Shown: piece after piece, positions 35,904-48,878 of the stretch
How positions within the stretch are numbered: position 1 is the first letter of the stretch
Layout: every line of letters starts with the position of its first letter
Assembly (NCBI GenBank): GCA_039545295.1
Contig: BCIK01000005.1
Span: 65,268 to 129,267 of the forward strand
Direction: 5' to 3'
Length of the DNA stretch: 64,000 nt
From: Udeniomyces pyricola
Taxonomy: Eukaryota; Basidiomycota; Tremellomycetes; Cystofilobasidiales; Mrakiaceae
The notes under the pieces: model-generated
The model's database searches: none
What the model saw: only the letters and a program-made list of their open reading frames with translations
Told to the model about the DNA's origin: nothing
Translations under genes and position numbers: made by a program

Positions 35904-38900
35904 TCAGATAGCAAACTTGTCCTCCCCCTCGAGATCGTGCTCGTCGGGCTGTTCGTAAGGCGAGATTGACGTGTACACAGGCGCGTCGGCGTCGGGTTCG
36001 TGGACATCTTGGATAACGAGCGACTTGTCGTCGAGAGAAACGGTGATTGGGACGGTATCGCCGTTGCTGTAAAGAGAAAGAGGATATGATGAATGCACGA
36101 TCAACAAAAAAAAATCAGAAAAGGAAAACGAAAAAGACAGGAACGGGGAAGGAAAAGATCGAGCAAAAGAAGAACCAAGTAGAAAAAAATTCAACAACAA
36201 CACGACACGGCGGTCAAAACTTACCGAATCCTGCCTTCAACAAGCTTCTTGGCGAGCTTGGCCAGAACCTCTTTTTGAAGCAACCTCGCGACCGACCTCG
36301 CGCCGTACGTCTCGGACCATCCGACGCGGGCGATCCACGCTTTAGCTTCGCTCGAGACATCCAACGTCACGTGCCGATCGTCGAGACGTTTTTGGATCTC
36401 GGACAGACGGAGGTCGACGATGGAGAGGACAGCAGAGTGGGAAAGTTTGTTGAAGATAATGAGGTTGTCGAGTCGGTTCTGCAGCAAATTGACAGGAAAA
36501 GCAAAAGAGGAACCATGATTAGCTCATACCAATCGGGCGTCCACGTCGAGGGATCAGGAAGTCCACGTACAATGAGTTCCGGTGGGAAAAATTGAGCGAC
36601 CGACTGCAAGATTTTGGCTCTCGCTTCATCGGAGACTACACCCGACACTGGATCGACAGCATCCGGTTGAGCCATGTGTTGGGAGCCGAGATTCGAGGTG
36701 AGGCAGAGAATCGTGTTGCGGAAATCGACGGCCCGCCCGGTTGAGTCTGTCAGCTTGCCTTCGTCGAGAACTTGGAGAAGGATGTTGGAGACTGGGTAGA
36801 GTGAGAGAGTACACAGAGGCGAGATAGATACCAAAGAGCAAAAAAAAAAAAAAAAAAAAAAAAGTAAAAAAAAAGTTAATCGATTGGCAAATGCATGGTC
36901 GAGAGACAGACAAACATAGGACCAGCCGGCTTACCATCGCCGTGCGCCTTCTCGACCTCGTCCAAGTTGATGACCGCATACGCTGGAAGGGCCAGTAGAA
37001 AAAAGCAAGGCATAAGTGAGCAAATTAAACTCTCTCAACACGTCTCTTTAAGTCTCCGTTTCGGTCGACTTACGTCTGCGTCGGACAGCCTCGGTCAGCT
37101 GACCACCTTCCTCATAACCGACGTAACCTGGGGCCGCTCCGATGAGACGGGAGACAGTATGTCGGTCATGGTACTCCGACATATTGATGGTGATACTACC
37201 ATGTAAAACCAACGTTGATCAAAACGATGAAATGGACAACAAAGAGAAAAAGGTCATCAGCACCCTCTTCGCTTCGAGGTCTGTCTTTCAGCGGACAAGC
37301 CTCTGTAGGTTTGAAAACGAAACCACGTACAGTGCATGCTTTTCGTCATCAAACAAAAATCCTGCGAGGGCCTTGGAAAGCTCTGTCTTGCCGACACCCG
37401 TTGGACCGAGGAAGAGGAAAGACGCAAGCGGGCGTTGAGGGTTTTGCAAACCCGCTCTGGAAAGCCGTACTGCATCCGACACACTGGAAGCGAGTGAAGG
37501 AGCAGAAGTAAGTCAAGTCAGCAAGAGGTGAGCAGGGCATCTGTTCCGAGGAAGGAGACGCTAGCTAGTTCAAAAGGAAAAATAACCTACGCTGTGACGG
37601 CTTGATCTTGACCGACAACTCGCAGCTTAAGCGAGTCCTCCATCTATGTCCAGGAGAGAAGGGAGTCCTAAAGTGAGTCTGCGCTGTCACGTCGAAAAAA
37701 AAAAAAAGAACAGACACAAGAAACATTGATACTCACGTGAATCAACTTCTGTTTCTCCCCCTTGAGCAAGTTCTGCACAGGAATGCCTGTTGCCCTTGCA
37801 ACGACTGTGGCAACATCTTCACTGGTCACTCGATCCCTGAGGAACGAACCAACCCCTTCGTCGGCTTCACCCGGCTGCACGCCGCCTTTGTTCTCGCGCG
37901 TTTGCTTCTGAAGGTTGGGGATGACGTCGTACGTCAAGCGGGAGGCGGCTTCAAAGTTGCCGTTTCGCTGGGCGATTTCGAGATCGAATTTGGCTCGTTC
38001 GAGTTCCTGGATTTGGTTGAAAGTGTAGGAGCGAAGAGGTGTGAAATGCGAGATAGGGAAAAAATGTCAGCCTTCTCCACCTTTGAAACAAACGTTTTAC
38101 GGGTTCAACCTGTCCACTTTAGCTTCGCAACTAAAACAAGACAACCAACGCACCTCCTTGACGCTTTTGAGGCTCTTGAGCCATTCCTTTTCCTTTCGCC
38201 AAGCCTCCTCCATTCCTTTTGCTGCTTCCTTCTTCTGGGTGAGTTCTTCCTCAACGAGCTCCTTTCTCTCGACAGAGAAGGTGTCCGTTTCGTTCTTGAG
38301 AGATTCTCGTTCGATCTGGGCCACGGAGAAAGGAAGTCAGATTGTCGGTCAGCTCTAATCAGAGATACACGTAGATGAAAGTGCTCTCTCGAAACCGAAA
38401 GTGGTGACAGCAAAGTAAGGTGGGACACACTTCCAGGGTTAAGATCTCTCGGTAGAGAACTTCGAGAGGGGGCGGTTTGGACTCTTGTGCAATGCGAAGA
38501 GATGACGCCGCTTCGTCAACGAGATCGATCGCTTTGTCGGGAAGGAATCGATCGGGGATATCTAGAAGAGGGCGCCGATGGGAACAAGAAACCATGATTT
38601 ATTAGTCACACAGCCCTACAAGGTTCGAGCATGTTAGAGGAAATGGAGACAATTGTGAGATCAGAGACGTGACTCACAACGCTGAGAGTACACAGCCGCA
38701 GTCACAAGAGCCGCATCAGAGATGCCGACACCGTGGTGGACCTCGTATTTGGACTTGAGACCTCTGAGGATAGAGATAGTGGACTGAAAGGCGATACAAT
38801 AAGCCCAAATGAACGTGGAAAGGGGACAAGAGATGGAAGATCAGCTTATTTGCTCGGGAGACAGGCTGACAGCATTCAGCAGGAAGGAAGTCTGTTACTG

Positions 38901-40346
38901 ACTGCAACGGTGGGTTCTTCGACTTTGACAGGCTGAAACCTTCGCGACAAGGCTGGATCTCGTTCGATAGTCTATTCGAAAATGAAATAAATGCATACAT
39001 ATGCCTATCAGTATTAGGAAATGAGTCAGTGCACAAGAACAGGCGTGAAAGAAGGAGTGCGCGCATACCTTACGATATTCGTCTAGAGTTGTAGCTCCAA
39101 CAAGTTGTAGGCCTCGAGCCAAAGCCTGACCACGTGGTTAGAGGAGTAGGGATGTGGTTGGAATGCAGGAGAATTTCGTCAGCCACACAATCTTTATCTT
39201 GGAGACCCGCTCAAAGCGGACACCACGGTCAGATTCAATGAAAGCGCAAAGAACACAATCTTGCTAACCGGTTTGATCATATTGCCGGCGTCTATGCTTC
39301 CTTCTGACTTGCCCAAGTTGAGAAGGGTATGAATCTCGTCGATGAAGCAAATGATGCCCTTTGACTCCTCGTCAATGTCCTTGAGGAGCGCCTTGAAGCG
39401 TTCTTCGAACTGACCTCGCACACCCGCACCAGCGAGAAGTGCAGAGAGGTCGAGGGAGAGTACACGCTTGTCGAACAGGGACTGGGGAGGAGGTAGGGTC
39501 AAAGCAGAGACATACAACGGGAGTTACATCCTATGCTCAATTACGCAGCAAAAGTAGCATCGAGAAGGGTTGTATCGTACCTCTGGCACCTCTTTATTCA
39601 CGATCCGCTGAGCGAGCCCCTCGAGGATCGCAGTTTTACCTACACCGGCGGGCCCAAGGAGCACCGGATTCGACTTTGTTCTACGTGAGAGGACTAAGAG
39701 AATCGACGCCGGGTGTCAGTCGTCATCGATTGAGGATATCCACACGCTGGGACGCGACGCACTTTGAATCGTCCTCTTGATTTCTTCCTCTCTTCCAATG
39801 ACCGGATCCATCAACCCTTCACGTGCAGCAGCAGTGAGATCTATGCTCTATTGATGATCGTGATATAAAGGTCAAGGACGACGACGCGTAGAAAGAATCG
39901 AACAAAAACGTGACGGATATGATGGCATCAGTGGCGCTCGCTTTACGCTGCAAACTGACTTCATCCGCCTTGGCATCTCAACGAGGGATATTAAGGAAGA
40001 ACGAAAATGGACGTACAAACTGCTCGAGAGCCTCACCCTTTTTCATACCACCGCCCATCTTGAGTCCACCGGGCATCTGCATCGCGTAATTCCTCCTCGA
40101 CGCGACGGCAACGCGAGACGGCAAGACCTGACTCGCGCTACGGCTGGAACCTGAGGAAATTGGTATCGATCCTGAGGATGGACAGTTTACAGAGCCTGCA
40201 GACCGCAAGTAGGAGGCATGCAAGAGTGATGAAAGGCTTCGAGTGGAGCTTGAGATTGAGGTCTGATGGATGAAGGATGAAGTGGTGGAGGGGGCTCCAG
40301 CATTCAGAGAGCGAAGAAGTGGCGATCTCGAACGGGCGAGAAGCAT
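35904..40346 (-). CDS. HSP78: Mitochondrial Hsp78 (ClpB-type disaggregase)
   Basis: Hsp78 is the AAA+ ring ATPase of the mitochondrial matrix that, with mtHsp70, resolubilises aggregated proteins. The N-terminus is an Arg/Ser-rich presequence ([20 protein letters not shown]), and as expected for Hsp78 there is no Clp-N domain. AAA-1 has Walker A GPAGVGKT, Walker [11 protein letters not shown] and [20 protein letters not shown]. The coiled-coil M domain follows ([20 protein letters not shown] and onward). AAA-2 has Walker A GPTGVGKT, a modified Walker [12 protein letters not shown], the pore motif [13 protein letters not shown], sensor LTSNLGSQ and the arginine-finger/sensor-2 stretch [15 protein letters not shown]. 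The acidic end is [13 protein letters not shown] at 35904. About a dozen introns split it, one with a run of about 24 A on the plus strand (36840-36863). All ATPase motifs are intact. Confidence 0.94.
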
Positions 40347-41062
40347 GGTTGAGGTCGTGTTTGGGGGTGAGTGAGTGTACTGGAGGGAGAGGTGTAAGCG
40401 ATAGACTGTGATTCAAGGGAAACGGTCTATAGAAGGAATATATGGGGGGAGAGAGGTAGGACGTAGGACATGGACAGTCCAAAGGGCCATCCACCGGGAG
40501 AAGCCGAACATTCCATCGCGCCGAACCTTCTCTTCTTCTGCTTCTTCTTTGACTTTATCCAAACCACATCACATGACCACCTATCAGTCCGAGCTCTCAC
40601 TTGGATCCAACCGTTCATCCCATTCATCAATAACAAACTCACGAAATTCAACGGCCAGCAAGGTGAACGATCCAGGACGCAGCCCATATATGATCATATG
40701 TACTACTGGTGACTAACTCGAACTTCAATAGAGATACATTGGTCGATCCATCAACGCGAACCAGAGAGCAGCCAGTGCTCCGGGACCCCCCCCCCCCCTC
40801 CCTCCCCACCTCCTCCTTCCATTCCGAGCAAGAAACAAGTATCAAAGAAATATCTAGGCAAATGAAACAGAATCAGATGGCAGGCGAAAGAATCTAGGAG
40901 GCCGGAAAAATGAGAGACGAAGTGGGAAAAAATACAAATTGCAAGGACGCCGGGGGGAGGGAGGAACGTATAGCAACGAGAAATCACGCATGATTCAAGC
41001 ATCCTTCTATCCGATGGACCCATCATGTACCATCTCAACATCATGTTACAACCTGGGGTTTC
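40347..41062. other. Intergenic region HSP78 5' / GPI-protein 3'
   Basis: No gene is recognised in this 716-bp gap. It holds a run of nine or more C at about 40789-40798 followed by CTCCC repeats, and a short G-run near 40951-40960. Confidence 0.5.
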
Positions 41063-42001
41063 TCATGCGCATCCGATCGATATAACCAAAGCAGCAGAGA
41101 TGAAGGCCAACGTTGCGGCGGCCGGCATTGGTCCAGGCATGTTACCGCTGGCGAGGGAGGATGCAGACGAAGGCTGAGCGGTTGTGGAAGAGGTGGACTG
41201 CTTGAGTTGCGATGTAGTGAAAGCACGAGCGCTGTGATGATGGGAGAACAAGAAGCAAGAAAAAGAAAGTTAGGGCAAGTATCGCTCGTGTCGGCCATGT
41301 CGGTCTTCGCCGATAGGGGGACATTGGAAAGGAGACGTAAAGTCGATGCAGGTCCGAGGGTAGTTGGGCACCCCTTGGTGAGTGGTTCAGGCACGAGCTC
41401 GGCTGACTTACCTGCTCGATGAGGCTGAAGAAGAAGGCCCTGGGGAAGTTGTCATCAAATCAATGGCATGTGTCGTGCTATAGACAGGTGACAGACCGAG
41501 CGAGCGGGAGAGTAGGGCAATGAAGGACGCCGGAAAGGGTGCTAACGAGTTAGTCCGGTTTGCCCTTGCAAGTCTGAAGGGGGTGACCGAATGCCTTCTC
41601 GGCCGAGTACGATGGCCTCTCAAGGATGCATCTCCTCGTAGCTGTCTCCCAACGAGTGAAAATGCTCTCCACGCCGTAGAGGGAAAATCAAGGAACTCAC
41701 GACAAAAGGGCGCCAGAAACGTTGATTTCGCTCGCGATATCTGTGCCAGAGAGGCCGGCGACTGCCGTCGTCGTCGTTGGGACCAGAAGGTGCTTCGTCG
41801 CGGTAAGAGTTTCGACTTGGACTGCTGAAGATGCTCCATCTAGTACTGGATTAGATAGGATGAAGAGAAGGAATCGAGTCGTGACTTGCTTGAAGGGACA
41901 CCGCGAAGAGCACTGAATAGCTTGATAGGGCGAGAGTGCGTACCTTGAGCGGAGCAGACAAGAACGAAGAACAAGAAGGTGGTGAGGGCGGATATGAACA
42001 T
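41063..42001 (-). CDS. Small secreted, GPI-anchor-like Ser/Thr-rich protein
   Basis: Four exons splice in frame into about 165 residues. The first (from 42001) is a signal peptide, MFISALTTFLFFVLVCSAQ. The second gives VLDGASSAVQVETLTATKHL then TTTTAVAGLSGTDIASEINV. The third adds HAIDLMTTSPGPSSSASSS. The fourth reads SARAFTTSQLKQSTSSTTAQ and PSSASSLASGNMPG, and ends in the hydrophobic tail AATLAFISAALVISIGCA. A signal peptide, a Ser/Thr-rich middle likely to be O-glycosylated, and a C-terminal hydrophobic stretch preceded by small residues (SGNMPG) are the layout of GPI-anchored cell-wall or plasma-membrane proteins. I know no family for it. There are no cysteines in the mature part and only one in the predicted removed tail, so it is unlike disulfide-rich effectors. 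Confidence 0.7.
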
Positions 42002-42946
42002 GGGTAGATTGGAGGGAGGTGGAATGTAAGATGACGATGGTAGGGGACGAATGATGAGATGAAGGGGAAGGGTATCAAAAGAAAGGAGGCTGAGGAGAGG
42101 AACGTCTCTCAGGGGGGGAATGTGGTGGCCGATAATTGAGTAAGTAGTAGGTAGGGGTTAGGCCGGTTATAAGGCTTAGGCAGATAACACAGGCTCACAG
42201 CGCACGGCGCGCAGACGCCATATATATGTTATGGCACCAGGCTGCCTGCAGTCTATAACTTTCCATTATACAATCATTATGATTTATCATAAATATCACC
42301 GCTGTGTTTTACGCGAGCTCGTTCTGCTCACCCAGTCTAGCGTACAAACAAGCCGTCCTTCATGCATTTGATTTGCAGCCAGCGGCCACCAGCTGATCGC
42401 CTGACTGATAGTGCCACTTCATCGCCAAGGAAAGCACAACAAACCGCACCGTACACAATCATCAAAACACTCATGCACGGACACGTCTAGAATAAAGAGG
42501 CCGTAAGCTCTCGACGCCGGCAAAGTTAGGCACATGTGAACAGCCCATCCCAGCACAGGTCATACAAGACGTAATTAACAATATCACCGCAAGGGCATGT
42601 ATAGCCAGACAAGATTAAAGTGAGCTGCGCAATGAAGGATTGGATGTGGATAGAACAGATGGAACCAAAGCGTGAAATGAACTATCAGGAGAAAGACACT
42701 AGGAACGAAGGGGTACATGCAAACGAGAACGACCAAAGAGAGATTGATGAGAGGTTAAAAGCGCGTCTGATGCAAAAGGTTAGATTAATCGAGGCGTAGA
42801 GCGAGTCGATCCATTTGGACTAGAGGGTGAAACGATGGGAATAGAGGACAAATTAGGCAGACGTAAAGAGACAGAAGGAAAAATAACGGAAGGAAAGAAA
42901 GAGTGAGGAACAGAGGAGAGGACCAGGCAACGATATCCCCCTGGGA
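42002..42946. other. Intergenic region without recognised gene
   Basis: This 945-bp gap is AT-rich around 42240-42300 (many TTAT and ATAA steps). It becomes purine-rich on the plus strand from about 42600, which fits the 3' UTR of the PA-RING gene. No tRNA or coding sequence is seen. Confidence 0.5.
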
Positions 42947-45900
42947 TCACTCTCCTCTTGGTTTTCGCTTCTTGCGCGACCGAACGCCGAGGAGGAATCG
43001 ATTGACTCTTGAGGTATTTCCTGGCGGAGGCGCAAGTGAAGAATGAGGGAGAGAAGAGAGTTGTGACGAGGGGAGGGGAAGGGAAGAACTCGAGTGATTT
43101 GGAGATTGAGTCGAAAAATCTACGAGGCCAGCAGGCAAGACAAGAGAGGGAGAACAAGCAATGAGCACTGAACTTATGCAAAGGTAGAACGTCATCTCTG
43201 TTTCCATCGTCCTGACCTTGGCGACAAAGCGGGCAGACGGCCGAGACTTCGACAAGCCAGCTGTCAATACAGTCTGTGGAGGACGAAATGAAGATCAGGG
43301 AAGACAAGAGTTCGCTCGGAGCCATCAGCTACGCGGACGTGTGACGCATCTGAAATTGGAACAATCTCGAGTCATAGTGGATGGAAATGGCAACATCCTT
43401 ACCTTTGTGGAATCGGTGCAGGGATGAGCAAGGAAGTACACGCAAATCGTCGCCTTCTTCAAAATCGAGTAGGCAAATAGGGCATCGCTCCTCACTCTCC
43501 TCCAGAGGGATGACGGGAGGTTGGGTAGCCATCCTTCCTTCGTGTCCGGCGCCGCCCATGTCGATCGAGGGACGCCTGCTCGAAGATGATGACGAGTTTG
43601 AAGTTGATTGGATGATCTGAGACGAAAGACACGGGACCGAGAGATCTTCGTCCAACCCCGAAGCCGGATGCGAAAGCTTGACGAGAGAAGACGACGAAGC
43701 GACCGAATACAGATCGCGAGCAAACGACACCGGCCGCTTATATGCGTCACCTTGTTCCTCCTCATCGTACTCTTCCTCCTCCTGGATGCGATCATGTTCG
43801 GTGGGTAGAGGAGATGACGGTGGGGAAGGTGGTGCAAACGCATCAGGCGGACTTGGGTATGCCATACCTCCGCTTTTGCGTTTCTTCTCCTTTTTAGTAG
43901 CTGCAGCTTTGACCCTCTCGCGTGGCCCGTCCATCACAGCCGCACCAGCTAGACCAGCAAGTCCGGCCATCTCAAACTGATCCGAGTTGCGTTGCGAGAC
44001 GAGTTTATGATCGGTGTTGGTCGAGGACTGCAGCGAAGGCGAGGTCGGAAGCTGAGCCAGAGATGGCTGTTGAGACGCCCGCTTGGATCGAGAAACAAAC
44101 GAGACGATGGGAAAGGTATCAACGATGGCTCTATAAAATGAGTGTTGCGAGAAGAATCAAGTATCAAGAGTTTAGTATCACGAGCATCAACGGCCAAAGA
44201 TAAGACGCGAACGAAATTCCATACCTGGCCAGACCTGCCGTTCTCGTCTGCCGGCCAACTTCCTGGACGTTGTCAGGTCCACCACCCAGGCGCGGGTCGT
44301 CAAAGTTATAAGGATACGCGTCGACGCCAACTCGATAGCCCCGTCGCGGGCCGTATTGGTCTGGGTTACGGCAGGCTCGAATCGCACCGGAAATAACGAT
44401 GATGAAAACGCATATGGTCACACTAGTGAGCAAAGAGTGTGTGATAAGTGGCGTGAGATAAGGCAAGGCCGGAACAAAGGATTGAATCACGACGCCATCG
44501 TCAGTCTGACACCTCGTAACGGTCACACACGCGTTCGAATTGGAGCCGAGCTAAGGGCAAAGTAGACTCACACGCCGACGATACAGTAAAGAATGATGAG
44601 AGCTGTACTTGTGCTACCATGTCCACTACCTCCACTGGAGGCAGACGTATTCGATCCCTGGTCGGCAGGCGTCGGCGAGGTCTGACCGGCCGTGCTCGTC
44701 GCGTTGTAGGATCGGAGAACAGCGACGACGTAGGTATTGGTGACGGGATATGTGCCATTCAGGAGGGTTGTGACCGAGGTATAAGAAGAATTGAGTAGAG
44801 AAGGGGTGAAGGACCAAAAATCTCTGAATAAGGCAAAAACAGCACAGGCGATGAGAAGGAGAGCGAAGAAAGGGGCAGAGAAAGTTGGGGGGGGGGGGTT
44901 TGTAGATAAGTTGCGCAGTCGTGTGTCATGCTCCTGAGGAGTGACAGAGGAGCACTTACTGATTACAGTGCAGTTCGAATTCGGTCTCACTGCGTTGACC
45001 GTGATAAGATACATGTCCGTACGATGTGACCGAAAGGATACAACGTCAGTCATAGGCATCGTCACTACCACCAAGCCAGGAGATATTACTAGAAGGAACA
45101 AGGGGAGGAGGGGAGGAGAAAGAGCAGTCCGCGCAGATACCTACATGATCACGGAATCGGCCTTGCTCTTGGCACTAAATACATCCAGCGGCTTTTCGTA
45201 GTGGGTGAGATAGTAGTCGTTGAGTTGGCAACCCTGGCTGGTATTGGAGTAGAGAAGGGCGGCCATGGCCCCTCGGTCTCGAGCGAGAGAGAAGATGTCG
45301 TCTTCTTCCGACGACATGCTCGAATTGTGATCGCATGAGACAAACGCGATCCACGGTGTCGAAGATGTGTCGTTATTGAGAATATCGTCTTCTCTAGACT
45401 CAGGAGCCAGGGCAAGATCATAGGATCGAAGCAAAGAGGGTAAGGCCGGGGGATGGGAAGGGGGGGGGGGAGAGAGAGAGCTACTGCATTTAGCATTGAA
45501 TCTCGGAAGCTTCGGCACCGCTGAAAAAGCGTCCGTGGCAGTAGAGTCTAGCAGGACTCACGAAAAATGGACGAGTGCGCCCTGTTCGCTCAAGGAATGT
45601 TGCGCCAGGGAGAAGTAGGAACAAAGCCAGACGGACAAGCGAGGGAAGGGGTCGCTCACGCAATCAGTATTGTTGGAAACAACACAGGTGACAGACATCT
45701 CCGAGGGCAAGATGAATCATTCGGACAGATACAGCCGGCTCACCCTATCAACGCCGCCCTCGGCATAAAAGTTTGGAAAGAAGTCACTCGTATTGGCATC
45801 AGCCGTGAGCTGGAGCGACACATCGGCACTGTAAGAGCCCTGGACCCAGAAGAAGTGGAGGGACGAGGTGTCGGTCTGGTTGATGGATGAGGTATCGTTG

Positions 45901-45998
45901 ACGGGCATAGCGGGAATGTATGCACTAGCGAAGCGAAGCGGCAGGCCAAAGAGAAGGCCGAGGAGTAGAGGGGGGACCCTCAGGAGAGAAGAGGACAT
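42947..45998 (-). CDS. PA-TM-RING type E3 ubiquitin ligase
   Basis: The protein starts with a signal peptide (MSSSLLRVPPLLLGLLFGLP, from 45998). It has a luminal protease-associated-like domain with several N-glycosylation sequons (INQTDTSS, HNSSMSS, YSNTSQG) and the block TPWIAFVSCDHNSSMSSEED. A Ser/Thr-rich stalk follows, then a transmembrane helix (STALIILYCIVGV joined to VTICVFIIVISGAIRAC). The cytosolic part is long, with basic and Ser-rich patches and an acidic run (QEEEEYDEEEQGD). It carries a RING-H2 finger: CPICLLDFEEGDDLRVLPC, HRFHKDCIDSWL and VCPLCRQDF, with all eight ligands present. The end is basic (RSRKKRKPRGE, 42947). Such ligases sit in endosome, Golgi or vacuole membranes and ubiquitinate membrane proteins. 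At least eight exons; substrates are unknown. Confidence 0.85.
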
Positions 45999-47154
45999 TG
46001 GAGGCGAGCGAACGGGGCTGAAGGGCACGCAAGAAACCACGATGGGATGGCGAGAGGTCTGGAGGTTGGTGACCCGTAGCAACCAGCGACGAGGGCGGAA
46101 ACGTAAGAGCAGGGGTAAATGATGATTCTTATTGATGTGAGCGATCTGATCGAGCGCTCTCATGCGCTCTTAGCGTCAGCATCTCTGGTGATCTGATCAC
46201 GCGCCAGTACCCAGTCTCGAGATGGTTGGCTCTGGTGGGCTAATATATATACATGTATATATATATATCGAACATCTATTAGTGGCTCAAGCCTTACTCA
46301 AGCTTCAAGCGCTCAAGCCAGCCCAGACAAATGGTAGCAGAAATTAGAGGACTGAGCACGATGCTTCTAATCACTTGTACGTACAGCTCGCGTGCTACAC
46401 GTCAACCATGAATTGAACGCTAGGCTAAGTCAGGTACTAAACCGTATGCCCATCGATGACGCGACAGCTGACTGTCGACTGTCGACTGAGGATGACAACG
46501 TTTATGACTTGCTCAATCATCCTGACTGAACCCTGTCGGCCCCTTGCTTGGTCGCCATAAACTATAGCGACGACGTCGATAGATCGATAAAGGGGCAGTC
46601 CGGCCGGGCGCGCGCGCGCTCGTATACGTACGTACTGATCAGTCTCATCACTCTGATCACGTGCATTTAAAGCCGAGGCGGAATCTCGCTTGGACCCGGC
46701 GTGCTGAGTACGCCCTGCACACTCATTACTAGTACTACGTACTGCCGCGTTAAAGCCGCGAGAAGTGTCGACGGAACGCGGGAATCGGCGATTGAACGTT
46801 CGAACTAGGCTAGGATGTAATAACTGTAAACGGTCAAACATCAAATCCATCAAGCCCATCATGGATCATAGTCGATACAGCGATATTACAAGTCGATCCG
46901 TTCCGCCCTGCGCTGGCCATACCAATCGGTTCCATATGAAATCCTCCCCTGACCATTTTCTCTTCGACGGAAGCATTCAGCTGGCGGAGAGTCTTTGCAT
47001 TCGACCATGGGATAGCAGACGCTGTACACGCCGATTTCCATTTCTTCCTCAGTTCTTTGGCGTTCGTGATCATAGTCGAGATCTGACCATCACTCTTACT
47101 TTCTTCCTGTCGCCCTCGATTCTGATCCCCGTTTGAACCGCTACGACAGTCACC
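45999..47154. promoter_or_regulatory. Long bidirectional intergenic region PA-RING/cyclin
   Basis: No gene is recognised in this 1156-bp gap. It has a TA-rich run at 46242-46269, a CG alternating run at 46607-46619, and short GTAC repeats near 46626-46636. A minus-strand open stretch of 79 codons (47073-46834) contains KELRKKWKSACTASAIPWSN but matches nothing I know, and may be chance. Confidence 0.45.
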
Positions 47155-48878
47155 ATGTTCTGCTCGCCTCTCGCCCGTCTACCCACACCGGCCTATGACT
47201 CAAAGTACGACCGTCTCGCTCAACGATTTCCAACCGACAGCTTTGTCCCCATCCTTGTGGCCCAAGACCTCGACTACTCTTTTTCCTTTGCGTCCTCCTC
47301 TACCTCCTCTCCAACTTACTCGTCGGCCGTTGCCGTTGGTATACCAGCCCCGATATGTCCTTCCCACCCCTCGCCTCAAGACACCTCGCCCACCCTGTCG
47401 ACGATGAGCGCCAAAAGCAGCTCGATCCTGCTTTTGACGCCCATTGATTGTCCATTCGAGCTCCTGACGCCCGGCAGGTCAGCCCCGATCACCAAGTTGC
47501 GTGGGGGGTCAATTCTCAAGCTCGATCTCGACAACAGATCTCAGATGGCGGAACTGATGGGTCTGCCAGCATTGTACCAGGACTGCTGTAAGTAGGGCTG
47601 CAAGTCTCGGGGGGAGGCTGTAAAGCGGGTAGAACGGGTAACAATGATCAAGAAATAAGGACGGACGATGGCTTGGATCGGCATCGGATGATAACCGAGA
47701 GGAAGGTCATAGAAGGTGCTGCGCTTGAGCTCTTTTTTTTTGTTCCAAAAAAAGAAACTTTGGTTGAATCCGGTGCCGGTCCCCCCTGCTGTCATTGCCC
47801 TTTGTCTCTTTCCCTTGTCTCGCCTGCCTGAGCCGCAACGGCTTCATCTCGTTCCGCTCCGTCGTCGAAACTCAATCATCTCTCACCGGTCACCCATGGT
47901 GAACCAAACTAATGACCTCATGCCATCTCTCCTCCATAACAGTCATGGCTGCCGAGGTCATGTCCATCATCATCCCACCCCACACTTCGTGCCGTACCTC
48001 ATCCTTGATCACCAAGCAGACCAACGCCCGATACCTCACCTATTGGATGTCCCTGACCAAGCACCCTGTTTGTCCTGTATCGCTTGTTCCATCAAGTCTC
48101 TTGCTCAGAGCCATCACTGATATGGTCTGCCATGCGACTTCGTGCCATCAGTTTTGTGTGCTCATCGGTTCCATCATCTTGCTCGAAAGGCTCAAGGCTC
48201 TCCACCCTTCCCTCGCGGCGACGGGCCGTGAGTCCATCCATCCTCGGCTTCTCTCGCTGTCTCAATCCATCAAACTTGGACTGCTCACCATCACTTCCTT
48301 CCCCTTTTGTCCTTTCTCCACCAGAGATGGATGATACTCCACTCCGCGTCATATTTGCAATAGTTCTGCTCGCTGTCAAGTTCATGTCTGATGCCAGCCA
48401 CACAAACAAATCCTTTGCCTCACGTACGCCGTGGAACCTCAAAGAAGTCAACGCTATCGAAAAGGAGATGCTACGTCACCTCCAATACAATGTGTACATC
48501 GCAGCAGATCAGTAAGTACATGAAGATGAGGGTGTTGCTGTTCAAAGTATCAGAAGAAGACGGAGGAAGATAGCGTTATCTGCTTTCACTCAAAATCATT
48601 CTTTTCAAAAACGGTCTACACGGCAGCTGGTATCCACTTTGATGGATTGACGTTCCTGATCCTTTCGATGGCGTCCAATTGCTTGCATTCTTATTAGGCT
48701 TCTCGACCGAGCCAACTCTTTCTGGATCCGCAAACAAGCCGAGGAGGCTCGCTGGGGTCTCGACGATGGTTTCCCCGATCTGCTCGCATGTGGTGTTCTC
48801 GGGGAAAACCTCTTCTCTCACCCTGACTCGGCCCTCCCGAGTTCAGCCATATCCAAGCTGGCTAAAGCAATGGGATAA
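47155..48878 (+). CDS. Cyclin-box protein (Pho80/PCL-like)
   Basis: Cyclins of this kind bind a Pho85-type cyclin-dependent kinase and set its targets. Four exons fit: 47155-47587, 47943-48227, 48325-48511 and 48698-48878, giving 361 residues. The first exon is a Ser/Pro/Thr-rich N-terminus. The cyclin box spans exons 2-4: AITDMVCHATSCHQFCVLIG, SIILLERLKALHP, PLRVIFAIVLLAVKFMSDAS, NKSFASRTPWNLKEVNAIEK and EMLRHLQYNVYIAADQLLDR, followed by ANSFWIRKQAEEARWGLDDG. The order of helices (a Leu-rich helix ending in RLK, VILAVKF, NKxxA, then NxIEKEML) is that of fungal PCL-type cyclins. Exon 2's 5' part (YLTYWMSLTKHP) is less typical and its acceptor less sure. Confidence 0.75.

Noticed and set aside
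37737..38378. Plus-strand open frame of 213 codons inside HSP78
   Set aside because: It is antisense to the conserved M-domain and AAA exons of HSP78.
46834..47073. 79-codon minus-strand open frame in the PA-RING/cyclin gap, considered as a small gene or transposon relic
   Set aside because: No similarity to a known family, no flanking repeats and no splice context; too weak to call.
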